Notes under the pieces: generated by a model
The model's database searches: none
What the model was told of the DNA's origin: nothing
Seen by the model: only the letters and a program-made list of their open reading frames with translations
Source of the DNA: Strongyloides papillosus
Lineage: Eukaryota; Nematoda; Chromadorea; Rhabditida; Strongyloididae
Assembly: GCA_005656395.1 (NCBI GenBank)
Contig: SRSI01000011.1
Location: 124,001 to 188,000, forward strand
Length of the DNA: 64,000 bases
Reading direction: 5' to 3'
Program-made: the position numbers and the translations under genes
Shown here: in pieces, positions 32,736 through 45,731 of the stretch
Numbering within the stretch: the first letter of the stretch is position 1
Layout of the letters: the number at the start of each line of letters is the position of its first letter

Positions 32736-35145
32736 ATGTTTAATAATTTAATAAAATTATTATTGCTACATGCTTTTTTAATATATGGAGAAAAAGATAT
32801 TGAATCAAATGTAACAGAAAGACCAGAGATATTAAGAACCGGAAAATTGAATCAATTTAAAGGCTATTATACACCTAAACCAATGCCACAAAATATTCAG
32901 AGATGTAAGTTTTATCATTTTTGAAGTACATTTTTATATAACATCTCTCATAATTTTTACAATATTAAATGCTTTACCAAATTCAAGGTTAATAATGTTA
33001 ATTAGTAACCTTCTAACCTAATTAAATAATTTTGAAAATGTTACATAAAAAGGTGGTAAAAGTATAGGTTGATAAATAAATATATATATGCATACATATA
33101 AACGTATATAAAAATTTGATAAAAGGAAGTAACTATTAAATATTTTTTTAGTATATGCTTCAATATGGGCAGGATGGTCAGCATGGAGTTTCTGTGTTAA
33201 TAATGCTCAAATTCGTGTTCGTGCCTGTAATACAGTAAGAGGATTTAGCTGTTTAGGACCTAATCAAGAAACTAAAGAGTGCTCACCAGATGCTAAAAAA
33301 TTAAGGGGTTTTAATGTAAATGTCGGTGAAAATAGAATTAATACTGATTATGATGCTGTTGATCCATGGGAAGAGGATCGTAAAGAGGCAATGAAGCAAT
33401 TGTATGCTGATTATGATAATGGAAATGATTTATTCAAAAACCAAAAAAACAACCTACATACAACTAATAGGCCACCTATTAAATCAGCAGGAAAAAATAT
33501 GGTCGTTGATAAACCTATAGAAAGTATAACAATCAAATTTTCGGATGAAAAAGAAGTTCAAAAAAATAGTGATGGCTCACCAGGATATTCACCCGAAATT
33601 CTTTATCCTACATCTTCCCCTATTGTAGTTACTACTTCATTAAAGTATGATGATGTTATGACGACTGATAAAATAGGAGAGGAAAGAACAACAATAAGTG
33701 TTAATAAAGAAAGGAAATACAATAATCAACCACAACCAGAATTAAAACCAAAAGTTGTTTACCCAGTATCTTCCGCTCACCATAATTATTCTCCTGAAAA
33801 TAAACCTTCACATGTTGTCCAGCCTCACAAACAGACATTTGATACAAAAAATAATATTAATAAACCAGAAAGAGTGTACAGTTTCAAAAAACCAAATCAA
33901 CAAACCACAACAACAACAACACAAATTCCATCAACTACAACTTACAAACAACAACCAAAAAGTATTGAAGTAATGGATGTCATTGAACCATTACAAACAA
34001 ATACAGACATTGAAGAAACTTTTGAAAAATCTTTAGTATATCCATCAATAAAAGTACAGGCACCTTCAAAAGTAACTTCAATACCAAAAATAGTCATTGA
34101 AACAACAACTTTAGGTACTACATTACCAAATACTTTTGTTCCCCCGTCTCCACAAACAACTCTTCCACCATCACCAAAACCCATCTTCATAAAAGACGGT
34201 GAAGTAAAAGGTCTAGGAATTAGAAAATTAAGAATTCCAAAAATTTCACAAGCAAGAAATAAAAAAGTAGAGCATGATGTAGACTTAAATAAAAATATTA
34301 AACACGAAGGTGATGTAGAGGAGGCGCAACGCGATACTGAGAATGCCCTTCAGTTTATGATTCAAAATATGGCAAAAGCTGTCAAAAAAGTGAACATACA
34401 AAATCCATTAAAAATAGAACCTATTCCTGCAAATGATCACGATTTATTATTTGGTAGAAAGTACATGAAAGGAAACACAGAAATTAGGAGAAAACCTGTT
34501 TCAACAAAAATATCACCTGATTCTACAGTTGATGACCCTTCTTATGATGATTTGGATGAAGAGACAAAACAATTGTTGAAGGGAACCCTATCTGATGATA
34601 CAAATTTAAATGATCCAGAATCAATTAAGGAAGAAATAAAAAAGTTAAATAAATTAATGAAAGAAGTGGAAGGTGAGATGATTGAGAATGATTTTTCAAC
34701 AACCCAAACTTCAATTGATGATACTTCTTTAAGAAGAGCAATGTCTGAGAATGCAAAATCATTAAAATTAGTTCCACAAGATTCTGGTTTTTTGAGTGAT
34801 GAAAAAAATTTACTCCCACCAGTTGTTACACAAAGTAAAGATTCCAAAGGAATACCATTTCAACCACAGTTAGGTGAACATGAACAAGCTCAATGGTCAG
34901 ATTGGAAAGATTGGAATGATTGTTTCTGTAATAAACAAGTACGTACTCGTACTTGTATTTATGATAATGCCTATCATACATCAGGATGTGTTGGAGAGTC
35001 ATATGAAAGTCGTGATTGTACAACAACAAGATTTTGTCCAGCATTAGAGAGAAAAGTACTTAATGATAATAAATCAGTCAAAAGAAGTAATAGTTTAGGT
35101 ATTAGACAAATAACTCCTATTCATAGACATCTCGGTATCTTTTAA
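32736..35145 (+). CDS. Secreted protein with two thrombospondin type 1 domains
   Basis: Exons 32736-32904 and 33152-35145, 247-nt phase-1 intron; 720 residues. A signal peptide (MFNNLIKLLLLHAFLIYG) precedes the first TSP1-like domain at about residues 57-100 (WAGWSAWSFC with later RVRACNTVRG and KECS). A long disordered Pro/Thr/Lys-rich middle region follows, then a second TSP1 domain near the C-terminus (WSDWKDWNDCFC, RTRTC, SRDC). The WxxWxxW pattern is a known C-mannosylation site. No membrane anchor seen, so likely extracellular matrix or secreted. The middle region contains many basic stretches (NKKVEHDVDLNKN) and a poly-Thr run typical of mucin-like linkers. Specific orthology not claimed. 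Confidence 0.85.
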
Positions 35146-36745
35146 AAATAAAAAAAACATTTTTAATTAAATATTCTATCTTTTAGAGAGGGAACAAATG
35201 TTGGTAATGGAAACGTAAAAAAAATAATGTATGATATAATTTTACTAAACGATACTCTACAAAATCATCTAGAAAAAAATAGTTTTTTTTAAAGAATTCA
35301 AAAAATTTAAGAGACATGCTGAATATGTATTAATCCTATATATATATACCTATCATCGATGTATATTAATTATTTTTTTCTTGCCTTAATAATAATAATA
35401 ATGTCGTTATAATGCTAATAAAATTAACTAATTATTTTTAAATAGCTTCGTTATCACAAAAAGTTAGATATTCCATGAAAACAGTCTGAAATATAGAAAA
35501 TAAAGTTTTAATCATCTAAATTTATTATTAAAGTAAGGATTTTCTTTGTATTACTTATAAAATCCTGTAAGTGATATTCATAAATTCAGAGATTAAATTT
35601 ATGCTTCTTTTTATACTTTTTTTACTTTTAGGTATTTATTTTCAAAATTGTAAACATTACTTAATGAAAACAGATAAAATTGAAAAGTACTTTTACAATT
35701 GCTTCTGAAATTTTTAAAAACATTTCATAATATTATTCCATATTTACTACATTTATTTCAAGGAGATGTATTGAAAAACAATTTTTTTAAGAATTAATTT
35801 ATATCATTAACTTTACATTATCATATCATTTATGTTGTATATTGTACTTTGGTAAAGAAAAATTAAATTTCTCCAAATATTTGCAAATGTCTATAAAAAA
35901 TTTATTTATCATAGTTTAATAATCTATTTAATGGTAATTCAAAGAGATATCATTATTAATGCTTCTTTTTTGAACTTAATTTAAGTATACTAAAAAGAGG
36001 TAATAAAATGGAAGGCTGGTTTTATCAAAAATAAAAACCAAGTTATAATAAATATATTTTCATTGACAAAATTTTGTTATGTCTCTCACATTCATGTATA
36101 TTTTGGTTTTATCTTGAATTGTTATATATATGAAAAGAGAAAGGGTTAAATGAAGGAAGAGTAAAGTATCATTACCCTTCAACAAAATGGAATGGTAAAT
36201 TAAAAGGAATCCAAAAAATTGCCATATTTTTCTCTTGATTCTTTTTATTTATCAAATGATTTTATTTTTTGCTTTTACCATTTAATTTTTCATGGATTTA
36301 GGAAGTTCTTTCGTAAATCTTTTCATCCTTATAAAGTCACGCAAACCAAAAGAGAAATGAATTAATTTGATTGATATAGGTTCCTTTTTCCTTTTATATA
36401 TTAATACTACAATCATTCCAAAACTTCATTCTAAATACTTTTTTAACCAAAAATTTATTCTAATGTCAATTTAATTATTCAATTTAATAGCAATAAATAT
36501 ATTATTTTCCAGATGTTATATAATTACTTATTTGATATAACATACAAAAATGAAACTAAAAAAGTTTCTTCTTTAAATGACATACAACTTTTGATAATCA
36601 GAAGTGTTTAGTATTTTTTCATTTCAAATGTGACAATTTAAATTTAATTATTTTTATCCTTTTCTTTAGAAACATTCTTAACTTTCGCTAACAAGTGTTA
36701 TTAAACTTTTTAAATATTAAATAAAAAAAAGAACAACTTTTTTCT
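35146..36745. other. Intergenic, 1.6 kb, nothing recognised
   Basis: AT-rich; short tatatata and taataataa microsatellites near 35,340-35,400. No gene seen. Confidence 0.5.
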
Positions 36746-37290
36746 ATGTCATGTAAGTTGAAATTTAAAAAAAAAAGTTACAACATTGATTAAACTTTTA
36801 GTGACGCACAAGTCTTCGCCGTATATGAAACGGTATAGGTTACCATCATTAAAGTTTTCGTCATCAAATGCGTCAAGATCTTCCAATTATGATGACTTCA
36901 GTTCACCAGAGGAGGAACAGTCTGAAAAAATATTATCACAAATTTTGAAGGCAAAAAAAGAAGTTCATAAATTTAAATCTCCACAAAAGAATAATGATAC
37001 ATCTAATGAACAAAAAGCATATAATGAAATGCCATCTTTGTTAGAACATGTAAAGGAAGAAAAAACTACTACGAATCTCGAGAATAAATGTATTAATAAC
37101 AATAATCAAGAGGAAGTGTCAAAAATGTATGTTAAATTTTTATATTAAATTGAATTTATAAAGAATTTTTAGGGAGGTTGAAAATGATATGGATAATAAA
37201 AAGATAAAGGAGATGCAAAAAGTAATTTATAATGAAATTGAAAATCTTGAAAAACGTTTTAAAGAGTTAGAATTATTAATGAAATTCTGA
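36746..37290 (+). CDS. Small protein with C-terminal coiled coil
   Basis: Three exons: 36746-36752 (only 7 nt, ATG TCA T), 36802-37126 and 37173-37290; 149 residues. The 7-nt first exon is supported by a GTAAGT donor and a TTTTAG acceptor in matching phase, and it supplies the only in-frame ATG ahead of MSLTHKSSPYMKRY. The N-terminus is basic and Ser-rich, the middle acidic; the last exon encodes a heptad-like helix (MQKVIYNEIENLEKRFKELE). Soluble, no known domain. Family unknown. Confidence 0.7.
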
Positions 37291-38583
37291 TCAATATTTC
37301 TGTGGAAAAGTTTTTTATTTTTCGCCGTATTTTTTAAAATTATTTATCAATTCTCATTTTAATTATCAAAAAATTTTATTCTATCAAAAAAGTTTAGTAT
37401 GTTAATTAGTATTTAATTGGCCAAATTAAGTACACTAAGACATTTTTTAAAGTGTTAAATATTTTAATAAAATTGTATATCATTTAAATTTATCGGAATA
37501 TTTTATAATAAATATTTATCATAGAAATATTTTTATTTTGTGGTAATACCTGCAATTAGTGTCTATAAACATATCATTTTAGCAAAATACTTCATATAAT
37601 CTGCCATTCTATAATATTAAAGGAGGCCAAAAATTACCATTGACAGGAATTTAATTATAATCTAAAATTTTTTTCTGTTTTCTAAGTATTTTGTAAAGTT
37701 TAATAAAACTATTTACATAATTGTAGTTACCATAATAGATTTCTCTTTATAGTGGAAAAATAACATAAAGGGCAATATTATCAGGATTTTTCATATAAAA
37801 ATATTTTCATAAATCCCGCATATTCCTTATTTTCTTAAAGTTTATATAAAGTTTACTTTTCATTACCATACATAAAAATGATATTTTATTTTAAATAAAT
37901 GCTATTAGAAATTTAATTTTTTTGACAACTTAATGCATATCATTTCACCTTTTAATACTTTTTTTTTTTAAATAATACTTGACCATTTTTAGTATTTTGG
38001 TCTAAGTACTGTTTATGTGTGAAATTTATAGTTTATTTATTATATTGATATAAAATTGAACTTGAAGTGTGGAGCAATCATATGTTCATCGCCATTTCTA
38101 GCAAACTTTCAACAAAAAAATTATTTATTATTTTATCATTTTTCTTATCCAAGAAACATTCTTATTATTCATTTCCATCCAAAAAGACATACCCTATCAC
38201 ATTTTAATAATTCTCTTCGCATCTATGAAGTATAATCAATTTATAAGGATAATGTCATTAACAATATTTTGAATAGCCTGTATCCTCCAACAAACTGTTT
38301 CTGTCAATTTTAAAGAAAATGACATACTTTAAAATTCAAAGCTTTTTCTTAAACCACCACTAGATCCATTATTTATTTTTATCCTCATATAACCATATTT
38401 TTGAATAAATTTTTGTCATAAAAGAAAATATCTTCAACAAATCTTTTATTACACTTCAAGAATTAGTCTCATAATTTCAATTACTTCACGCTTCCCATCT
38501 CTAAATATTATTTTTTATATACAAATCTTATCTTCTTCCTAATTTTAATCTTTTTTATTTATTTTTTTATTTGTCATCTCTAA
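37291..38583. other. Upstream region of the potassium channel gene
   Basis: AT-rich, no ORF. Presumably distal promoter for the first alternative exon at 38,584. Confidence 0.4.
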
Positions 38584-38606
38584 ATGTCTCTGGAGGACAA
38601 TGATCA
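38584..38606 (+). other. Candidate alternative first exon (MSLEDNDQ) of the Shaw channel
   Basis: ATG, seven codons and two extra bases (CA) followed by a GTAAGA donor. It is phase 2, exactly the phase required by the acceptor at 43,618, giving [18 protein letters not shown] 5.0-kb intron would follow. Chance is possible for so short an exon. Confidence 0.5.
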
Positions 38607-39403
38607 GTAAGAAAGTTTGCATTTCTATTTCTGTACTTTTTTATTAATATAAGAAAGAGGATATTTTATATCTAAACAAATTAAAAATAATATTTTTATG
38701 TGAGCTATAACAATTTTTTTTATAAATTTTTTAAAATTGGTATGTGTATATTAAGTAAATATGAAGTAACATATGGTTAAAAAGACAAAAAAATTTTCAT
38801 ATTAATTATTATCCTATTACAGTAATATATGTTTTTTTAGATGACAACAATATAAAATACATATATATATATCGACTATCTTAATAATCATAACAATGAA
38901 TTGTTAATTTTTCACATTTAAGTTTTTTATTGAAATATTTTAGCTGATTATGTAATAGTACATATTCTGGATACCCTAACATCAGTTTTTAGTTTATGGT
39001 ATCATCCATATCAATAAAATGGTTTTATCTCTATCTTTAAGACATGAATATTTTATTTGTTCTATATTTTAATTAAAAACTTCCAATGTAAATGAATTTT
39101 ATAATTTCTAAAAAAGTATCCAGAAGGGTTAATTATTTTAATGTTTGGAAATTTCTTATTAAAACTTGAGAATATTTTTTATTTTATTGTTCATTTTTAA
39201 TAATTTTCATTAGTTTTTTCCCGATTTGGCGGGAAAACTTATTCTATTAGCCTTATTTTCTAATATTTTGCTGGTAATAAAACTTTATTATCATAATATT
39301 ATTTCATATTTGTCATTTTATTACTTTTATTACTTTAAATTACATTTAGAAATTTACCCTTTAAAAATTTAATTAACTAAAATATAATAAAATTGTGAGC
39401 AAA

Positions 39404-42400
39404 ATGAGCTTTAGAAGAAGCTTCAGAAATTTGGATCGTCAATCTTTCAAACAAGCAAATAAGGAACTAGATGAAAGGTACGTTGCCATAATAATATTTC
39501 TATTTTAAATGTAAAAAAATATAAAAAGTTTTTTAAAAGAAGTTTATAAACGGAGAAAAATTAGTATTATTTAATGCATACCCGGAGACATATCATTATT
39601 ATGTGAAAATGTTCTTTTGAAATGTTTATGAGCTCTTGTATAAACTTTCTTCATTATTTATTTCCTTAGGATGGTGAAAAGAAAAAGTTATGTGAAGATA
39701 AACACTTAAATATCTTTTTAAACTCACATATCATTAGGAGACATAAAAATACATGTAAGCATATTTTAAAAGTTTCTTTTTTTTTTGATAAAAATATACG
39801 TTTTGACAATTTTGCGATTAGTTTTTCATATTAATTATTTATTGATATTATAAAAATTTTTTATATTATTAATTCTTATAAATATTTTAATATATCGCCT
39901 AATATATGATACCAGAAATCATTCTAATTATGTAAAATAGGATGAATATTTTACAATGTTTATGATGATAATTACTTCTCCGATGTTCACCAATGCCAAC
40001 TATGCTTACAGTTCTTGGTTTATTTATTGTAAAAGTTTGGGAAAGTTGTTTAGTTTAATAAATTCTCACGAGAGTTGACAAATACTCTGCGCAAGTTTAA
40101 ATTATAATAACAAGCTAATGAATTTAATGAACTCTGTATAAGTCTTTAACATTTTATCATACTCATTATCACCCTCCACTCATGATATTTCGAGGAAATT
40201 TAACTTTATCATTCATATATATTTATAAAAATAGCCTTCATGTACAATTTATTCCTGTTATCATTCTTTTAATGTCTCTTTATTAAATTGCTTAAATCTC
40301 AGAAGGAGAATGATGAAGCAATAAAAAAATTCATTTGAAATAGTATAAATTTTGTTTAAAAACTCATTGAGTATGTCTATTTACTTTTATCTCTTTTTTT
40401 TCTCTTGATTTGTTAAATCTTATCATCGTAAAATGAGATGTTTTTCTTCATGATATATTATTTAACTTTTTAATAGTCAATATTCTCAAGGAATTTCATA
40501 AAAATTAATATATTAATAATAAAATATATAAGCAAAAAAAAGTAATGTAAATATAAACAACTTAAAAAATAAAAAAAAGATATTAATTAAATAAAAAATA
40601 TTTTTTAATTCAAATCATCAAAATATCAAATTATCGTGGTAAGGTACTGTATATGAAAAATATTCATAATTGGTTTGTGTGTAATAATTAAGTAACTCAC
40701 TCAAAAAACTAAACTTATTATATTATTTTTAGTATTTGATTTCATGAATTATTAATTGACATATAATAACAAGCTATATGGCAAGACTAAAAAATAAAAA
40801 AAGATTTTCTGTATAAAAAAAGCATTTTAGTGTTCCTATACCATTCATAAAATCACATACTTTTGTTTTTTTTTTCCTCAAATTTTATTGTTAAATCTTT
40901 TATATTGTGTTTGTATAATATAAAAATTAATGACATTTGTTTGTAAATGTTGTTGTCATTTTAAATTTTCAGTATATCATACAAAAGTAGTAAGATTAAT
41001 TTTATCTGAATATATTTTTAGAATTACTCTATGATATCTGAAACTTTCTTCCTATTATACATAATATCAAATCTTATTAAGTAAATATACATTTATTTTT
41101 CAAATTAAAATTTTGAAGCTTACTATAAAGGTTTATGTGAGTAGAGTGAGGGTAAGCCAATTATTTAGACTGAGATTTTTCAGTGTCATTTAATGTTGTA
41201 TATAATGCATGTATATTTTTATAAATATGTATAATAACATTTCCTGATAATATAGTGATATTTTAATGAATGACATATATTTTACATAACTTTAAACAAT
41301 AAACTTTTTTAAAAGTATCACGGAAAATATAATTTTTTATTCTTCCTTTTCATTATTTATGACTCTGTAGGCATTATAGCAAATTATGTAAAATGAATTT
41401 CCTCTAATTTTTATGTAATTATAAAGTTCAAAACATGTATTTCTAATGGTTTGTTCCACCTCCCAGAACAAAAAATTAATATATCTCGCTCAAAAAGTAC
41501 ATTCTTTATTTTTAATTATACTTTGTTTTTATTAATTATAACTTTGAAATTGAGAAAATATTTCATCTATTTTTATCTAATATTTACCTTTCTACTGTAA
41601 ATTTATTATACATGTATGTAAAGATGAAAAAGTATGTTTTTCAGTTGAAAAATCTTTTAGAATTCATTATCATTCCTGTTATATTTAATTCTAAAGTTTT
41701 GCTTGTTGTGTACAATTGAAAAGCTACTTTTTATTCTCCTTATATAATTATAAACGACAAATTTACTTGACTTAATCTTTTTTTTTATTAACAAACTTAT
41801 CTTCGTTTCATATTAATAGAAAAGTATTTAAAATTTCTTTAATAACTATTTCTTTTCCTCAATTTCCTATTGTCATTTTAAAAATGTTTCTTTAATTTTG
41901 AGTGTTTGTATAGCAGAGATTATCAAGATATCTATTGTATGATTAAATGGAAAAATAATTACAATTTAACAATATTTTAATAATAAATAATGGCACTAAA
42001 AATTTTTCTTTTAAAATTGAATATTAACTAATGATGATACTTGCCTACATTAGATATATCCAAAAACTTTTTATTGAAATTTATCTTGTACAAAAAAGAA
42101 TAAAAAATTACTATTTTATTATCGTGAGATTGTTTTTCTTGTAAAAAGACAAACTGGAACCTCATAAAATTTTTATTTTCTCTTTTTAATGAATTTCAAA
42201 TAGTGTGGTGTAGGCCGGAAAAAGATACTTCTAATCTAGACTTCTACTCCAATTTTAATAATTTTTCCCTCTAATTTGAATGTATTATTTTATTTTGAAT
42301 AAGAAATACTATTTTTATGGGCACACTCCTACTACCTTCTTTTACTATTTTAATGAAAAAATCTTCTTCTTTATATATTTTTTTAATATAATCATAATAT

Positions 42401-45400
42401 TATCGGTTTCTATGGGCTTTATTGGTTTTATTATTTCATAAGTTATTATTAAAATTGACAATATATAGGAATATTGTAAAAATTCTTATATTTCATTTCC
42501 TTTCTATGATTTTATTATATTTTTTCTTCTTCTTTACACGTCACAAACAAGCATTGCCTTTTCAGATGTAAATATTAAATTAACTATTTCATAAATTGAA
42601 TTATTAACCTCAAACCACAATGATAATTACTTTTTGTTGATAAAAAAATTCATAGGAAATAATTACTAATAAAATAATTCATTTGATGAAAAAAAAATTT
42701 ATAATAACAATAATACTAATTAATACGCCCTAATACTTATTGTATTGTTTTTTTTTCTAAAATAATCATTTATACTACTTTTTGGTGTGATATTATAGAT
42801 GTATACATTTAATTCTATCATAAAATGCTTATTTACGGTTTTAGAAAAAAATAGAATATAATATTTCATACGAAATTGATTTCACTCCATAATTTGATTC
42901 TTTTACTCAAAAATTTGGCATAAAAAATCTCGGTAGTGGAAGTTGTAGAATGTAGAGGAAATAAACGGTTGTATATTTAAAATAAAAGCTACCATAATTT
43001 AATTATTTAAAAATCTTTGACACATTACTATCTTACTTAAAAACTTTTAATCTTTCCCTTTTAACTTTACACTTCCAACTATTAAACTGTAGAAATATTC
43101 TTCTATTAACTTTATTTGTTTTTTGACTTTAATAATAATATATATACCAAAATTTCTTAAATGAAATTAAAGATGAATTTTTATTTTTGTTATTCATTCA
43201 TAAAAAAATAAGAATATACAAATATAAAACTTATATTTGTATTTTATCATAATAATTTATTCTACCGATTTTTTTTAAAACAATTCTATTTAGTATTTAA
43301 AACTTTTGAATTTGTAATGCCTTAGAAATAATAACATAACAACTATTTTTTAGCTGTTTTTCCTAATTCCTCTTTTAAATATTCATAAAGAAAAAATATA
43401 AAATTATTTATTTTACATTTTTTAACTCATTAGTAATAACTTCTCTATCATATTTCGATATCTTCTAACAACTGATTTTGACTTTACTATCTAATTTAAA
43501 AAAAAATTTTATCTCCTAACACTGTATTAAGATAATTATTATCTTCAAAATATGTCACTCAATATTTTACTCATCATAGTTTTTGCCAAATTATATTAAC
43601 ACATTTTTTAATTTTTAGAGGAATATTAATGGATAGTGAGTATCGTGTTATACTAAATGTTGGAGGAATTCGACATGAATGCTATAGGCATACATTAAAA
43701 AAAATACCAGCAACAAGATTATCAAGATTAACGACAAATTTAGCTAATTATGATCCTGTTCTTAATGAATATTTTTTCGATAGACATCCAGGAGTGTTTC
43801 ATATGATTTTGAATTACTACAGGACCGGGAAACTTCATTACCCTTTAGATGTTTGCGGACCTTTATTTGAGGAAGAATTAAAATACTGGGGTTTAGATGC
43901 TAATGAGGTTGAACCATGCTGTTGGATGACATATACACAACACAGAGATACACAAGATGTTTTAGCAACTCTTGATAAACTTGATATTGATGATGAAACA
44001 CTTAATAATAAAGTAAAATTCCTTTTTTTATTTATTTTTAATTAATTTTTTAATTAAATTTAGGAAGAGTTGTATAAATTGTTTGGGTGGGAAGATGATT
44101 ATTATAATGACAATTTATCAAGTTGGCAAAAGCTAAAACCAAAGTTATGGAGAATTTTTGATGAACCATCATCTTCTAGACTTGCTAAAATAGTGGCGGT
44201 AATATCTGTATTTTTTCTTTGTGCAGCAATTCTTGTTTTTTGCCTTAAAACCCATCCTGGGTTACGTGTTTATGATATTGGAAATATTACAAGTACAAGT
44301 TATATCCCGACTATTGAGGAAAACATTAGCCTTCAAAATGATCCATCTACCCCTTATATTGATAGTTTACTTAAAAGCAACGAATTAGATAGAGGTAAAA
44401 GATCTTTAGATTCTAAAGATAATAAACTATTTTCTAAATATCAACCTGGAGATTACCATCTGAAAGTTTATGAAGATGGTTCAGTTAAAATCCAACAACT
44501 CAGGCACCAACAGCACCTTAAAAATTACGAACAAGAATTTGTTCCAAAAAGAACCAATAAATATAGAACAGAAGCCATTGGAGTTGATCAAAAAAGTTCA
44601 AGGCCCCATAGTTCATTTATCCTTGTTGAGTTAATTTGTAATATCTGGTTTACCATAGAAATAGTTATCAGATTCCTTACATGTCCATCAAAAGCAAAAT
44701 ATTTTAAAGCTCCAGTTAATATAATAGATTTAGTTGCTACAGCAACTTTTTATATAGATCTCCTCCTAACGACATTCGGGGCAACGGCTGATTTAGAATT
44801 TTTCTCAATTATTAGAATTATGAGATTATTTAAATTAACCCAGCATTCGCAAGGTCTTAAAATTTTATTGCATACTTTTAAGGCATCAGCCAAAGAATTA
44901 ATGTTATTAGTATTCTTTTTGGTGCTCGGAATTGTTGTTTTTGCATCCTTAGTTTATTATGCTGAAAGGGTTGAAGTAAATCCTGGTAACCAATTCCAGA
45001 GTATTCCTTTAGGTTTATGGTGGTAAGTATCATATAATTTATTTATTTATTACTAATTCTTCACTTTTTTTTTAATTCAGGGCTATTGTAACAATGACAA
45101 CCGTGGGGTAAGTTTACTTTTGATAAATATAAATAATTAAATTATTATAGATACGGTGATATGTCTCCTCAAACAACAATAGGGCGAATTGTTGGTAGTT
45201 TATGTGCTATAATGGGAGTCTTAACAATTGCATTACCTGTACCAGTTATTGTTTCCAATTTTGCTATGTACTACTCACACACTCAGGCACGTGCAAAAAT
45301 GCCAAAGAAAAGACGTGGAGTATTAAGTATTGACCAAATAAAACAACATCCAATGCCCCCGGTAAGAAGAAACTGCCAAGTATCTAAGTGTACTACAGAT

Positions 45401-45520
45401 TCAAATACTCCATTAATAAATAAAAACTCAATACATGGATCAAATACAAATTTACAAAATAATGGTTTGTCAACACACTTAAGCAATAAGTTAGGTGCTA
45501 TGAATAATGTAAGAATGTGA
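39404..45520 (+). CDS. Shaw/Kv3-type voltage-gated potassium channel
   Basis: Exons 39404-39477, 43619-44012, 44064-45022, 45081-45107 and 45151-45520; 607 residues. The first intron is 4.1 kb, the others 51, 58 and 43 nt. N-terminus [14 protein letters not shown]1 tetramerisation domain ([39 protein letters not shown], zinc-type CCW motif); S1 [21 protein letters not shown]; unusually long S1-S2 linker of ~100 residues (Lys-rich, [13 protein letters not shown]); S4 [20 protein letters not shown]; selectivity filter TMTTVGYGD split over exons 4 and 5; S6 [14 protein letters not shown]. The close match to Drosophila Shaw ([17 protein letters not shown]...) places it in that family, as do nematode egl-36 and shw genes. 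Membrane tetramer controlling excitability. The intron holds no other gene. Confidence 0.9.
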
Positions 45521-45731
45521 TATTTAGAATATAATATTACTCATATCAAATTTTATCATAATTATCACTTTTATTTCCTTTAAAGTATTATTATTTCAAA
45601 TTTTTGAAAGATATACAAAAGTTTATTTAGTTTTAATAGGATATATATATAGGGATATATATATATAATTATGTAGATATTTTTTATGAATTAATAATGA
45701 TAATAAAAAATAAGTTAGTAAAAAAAGTTGA

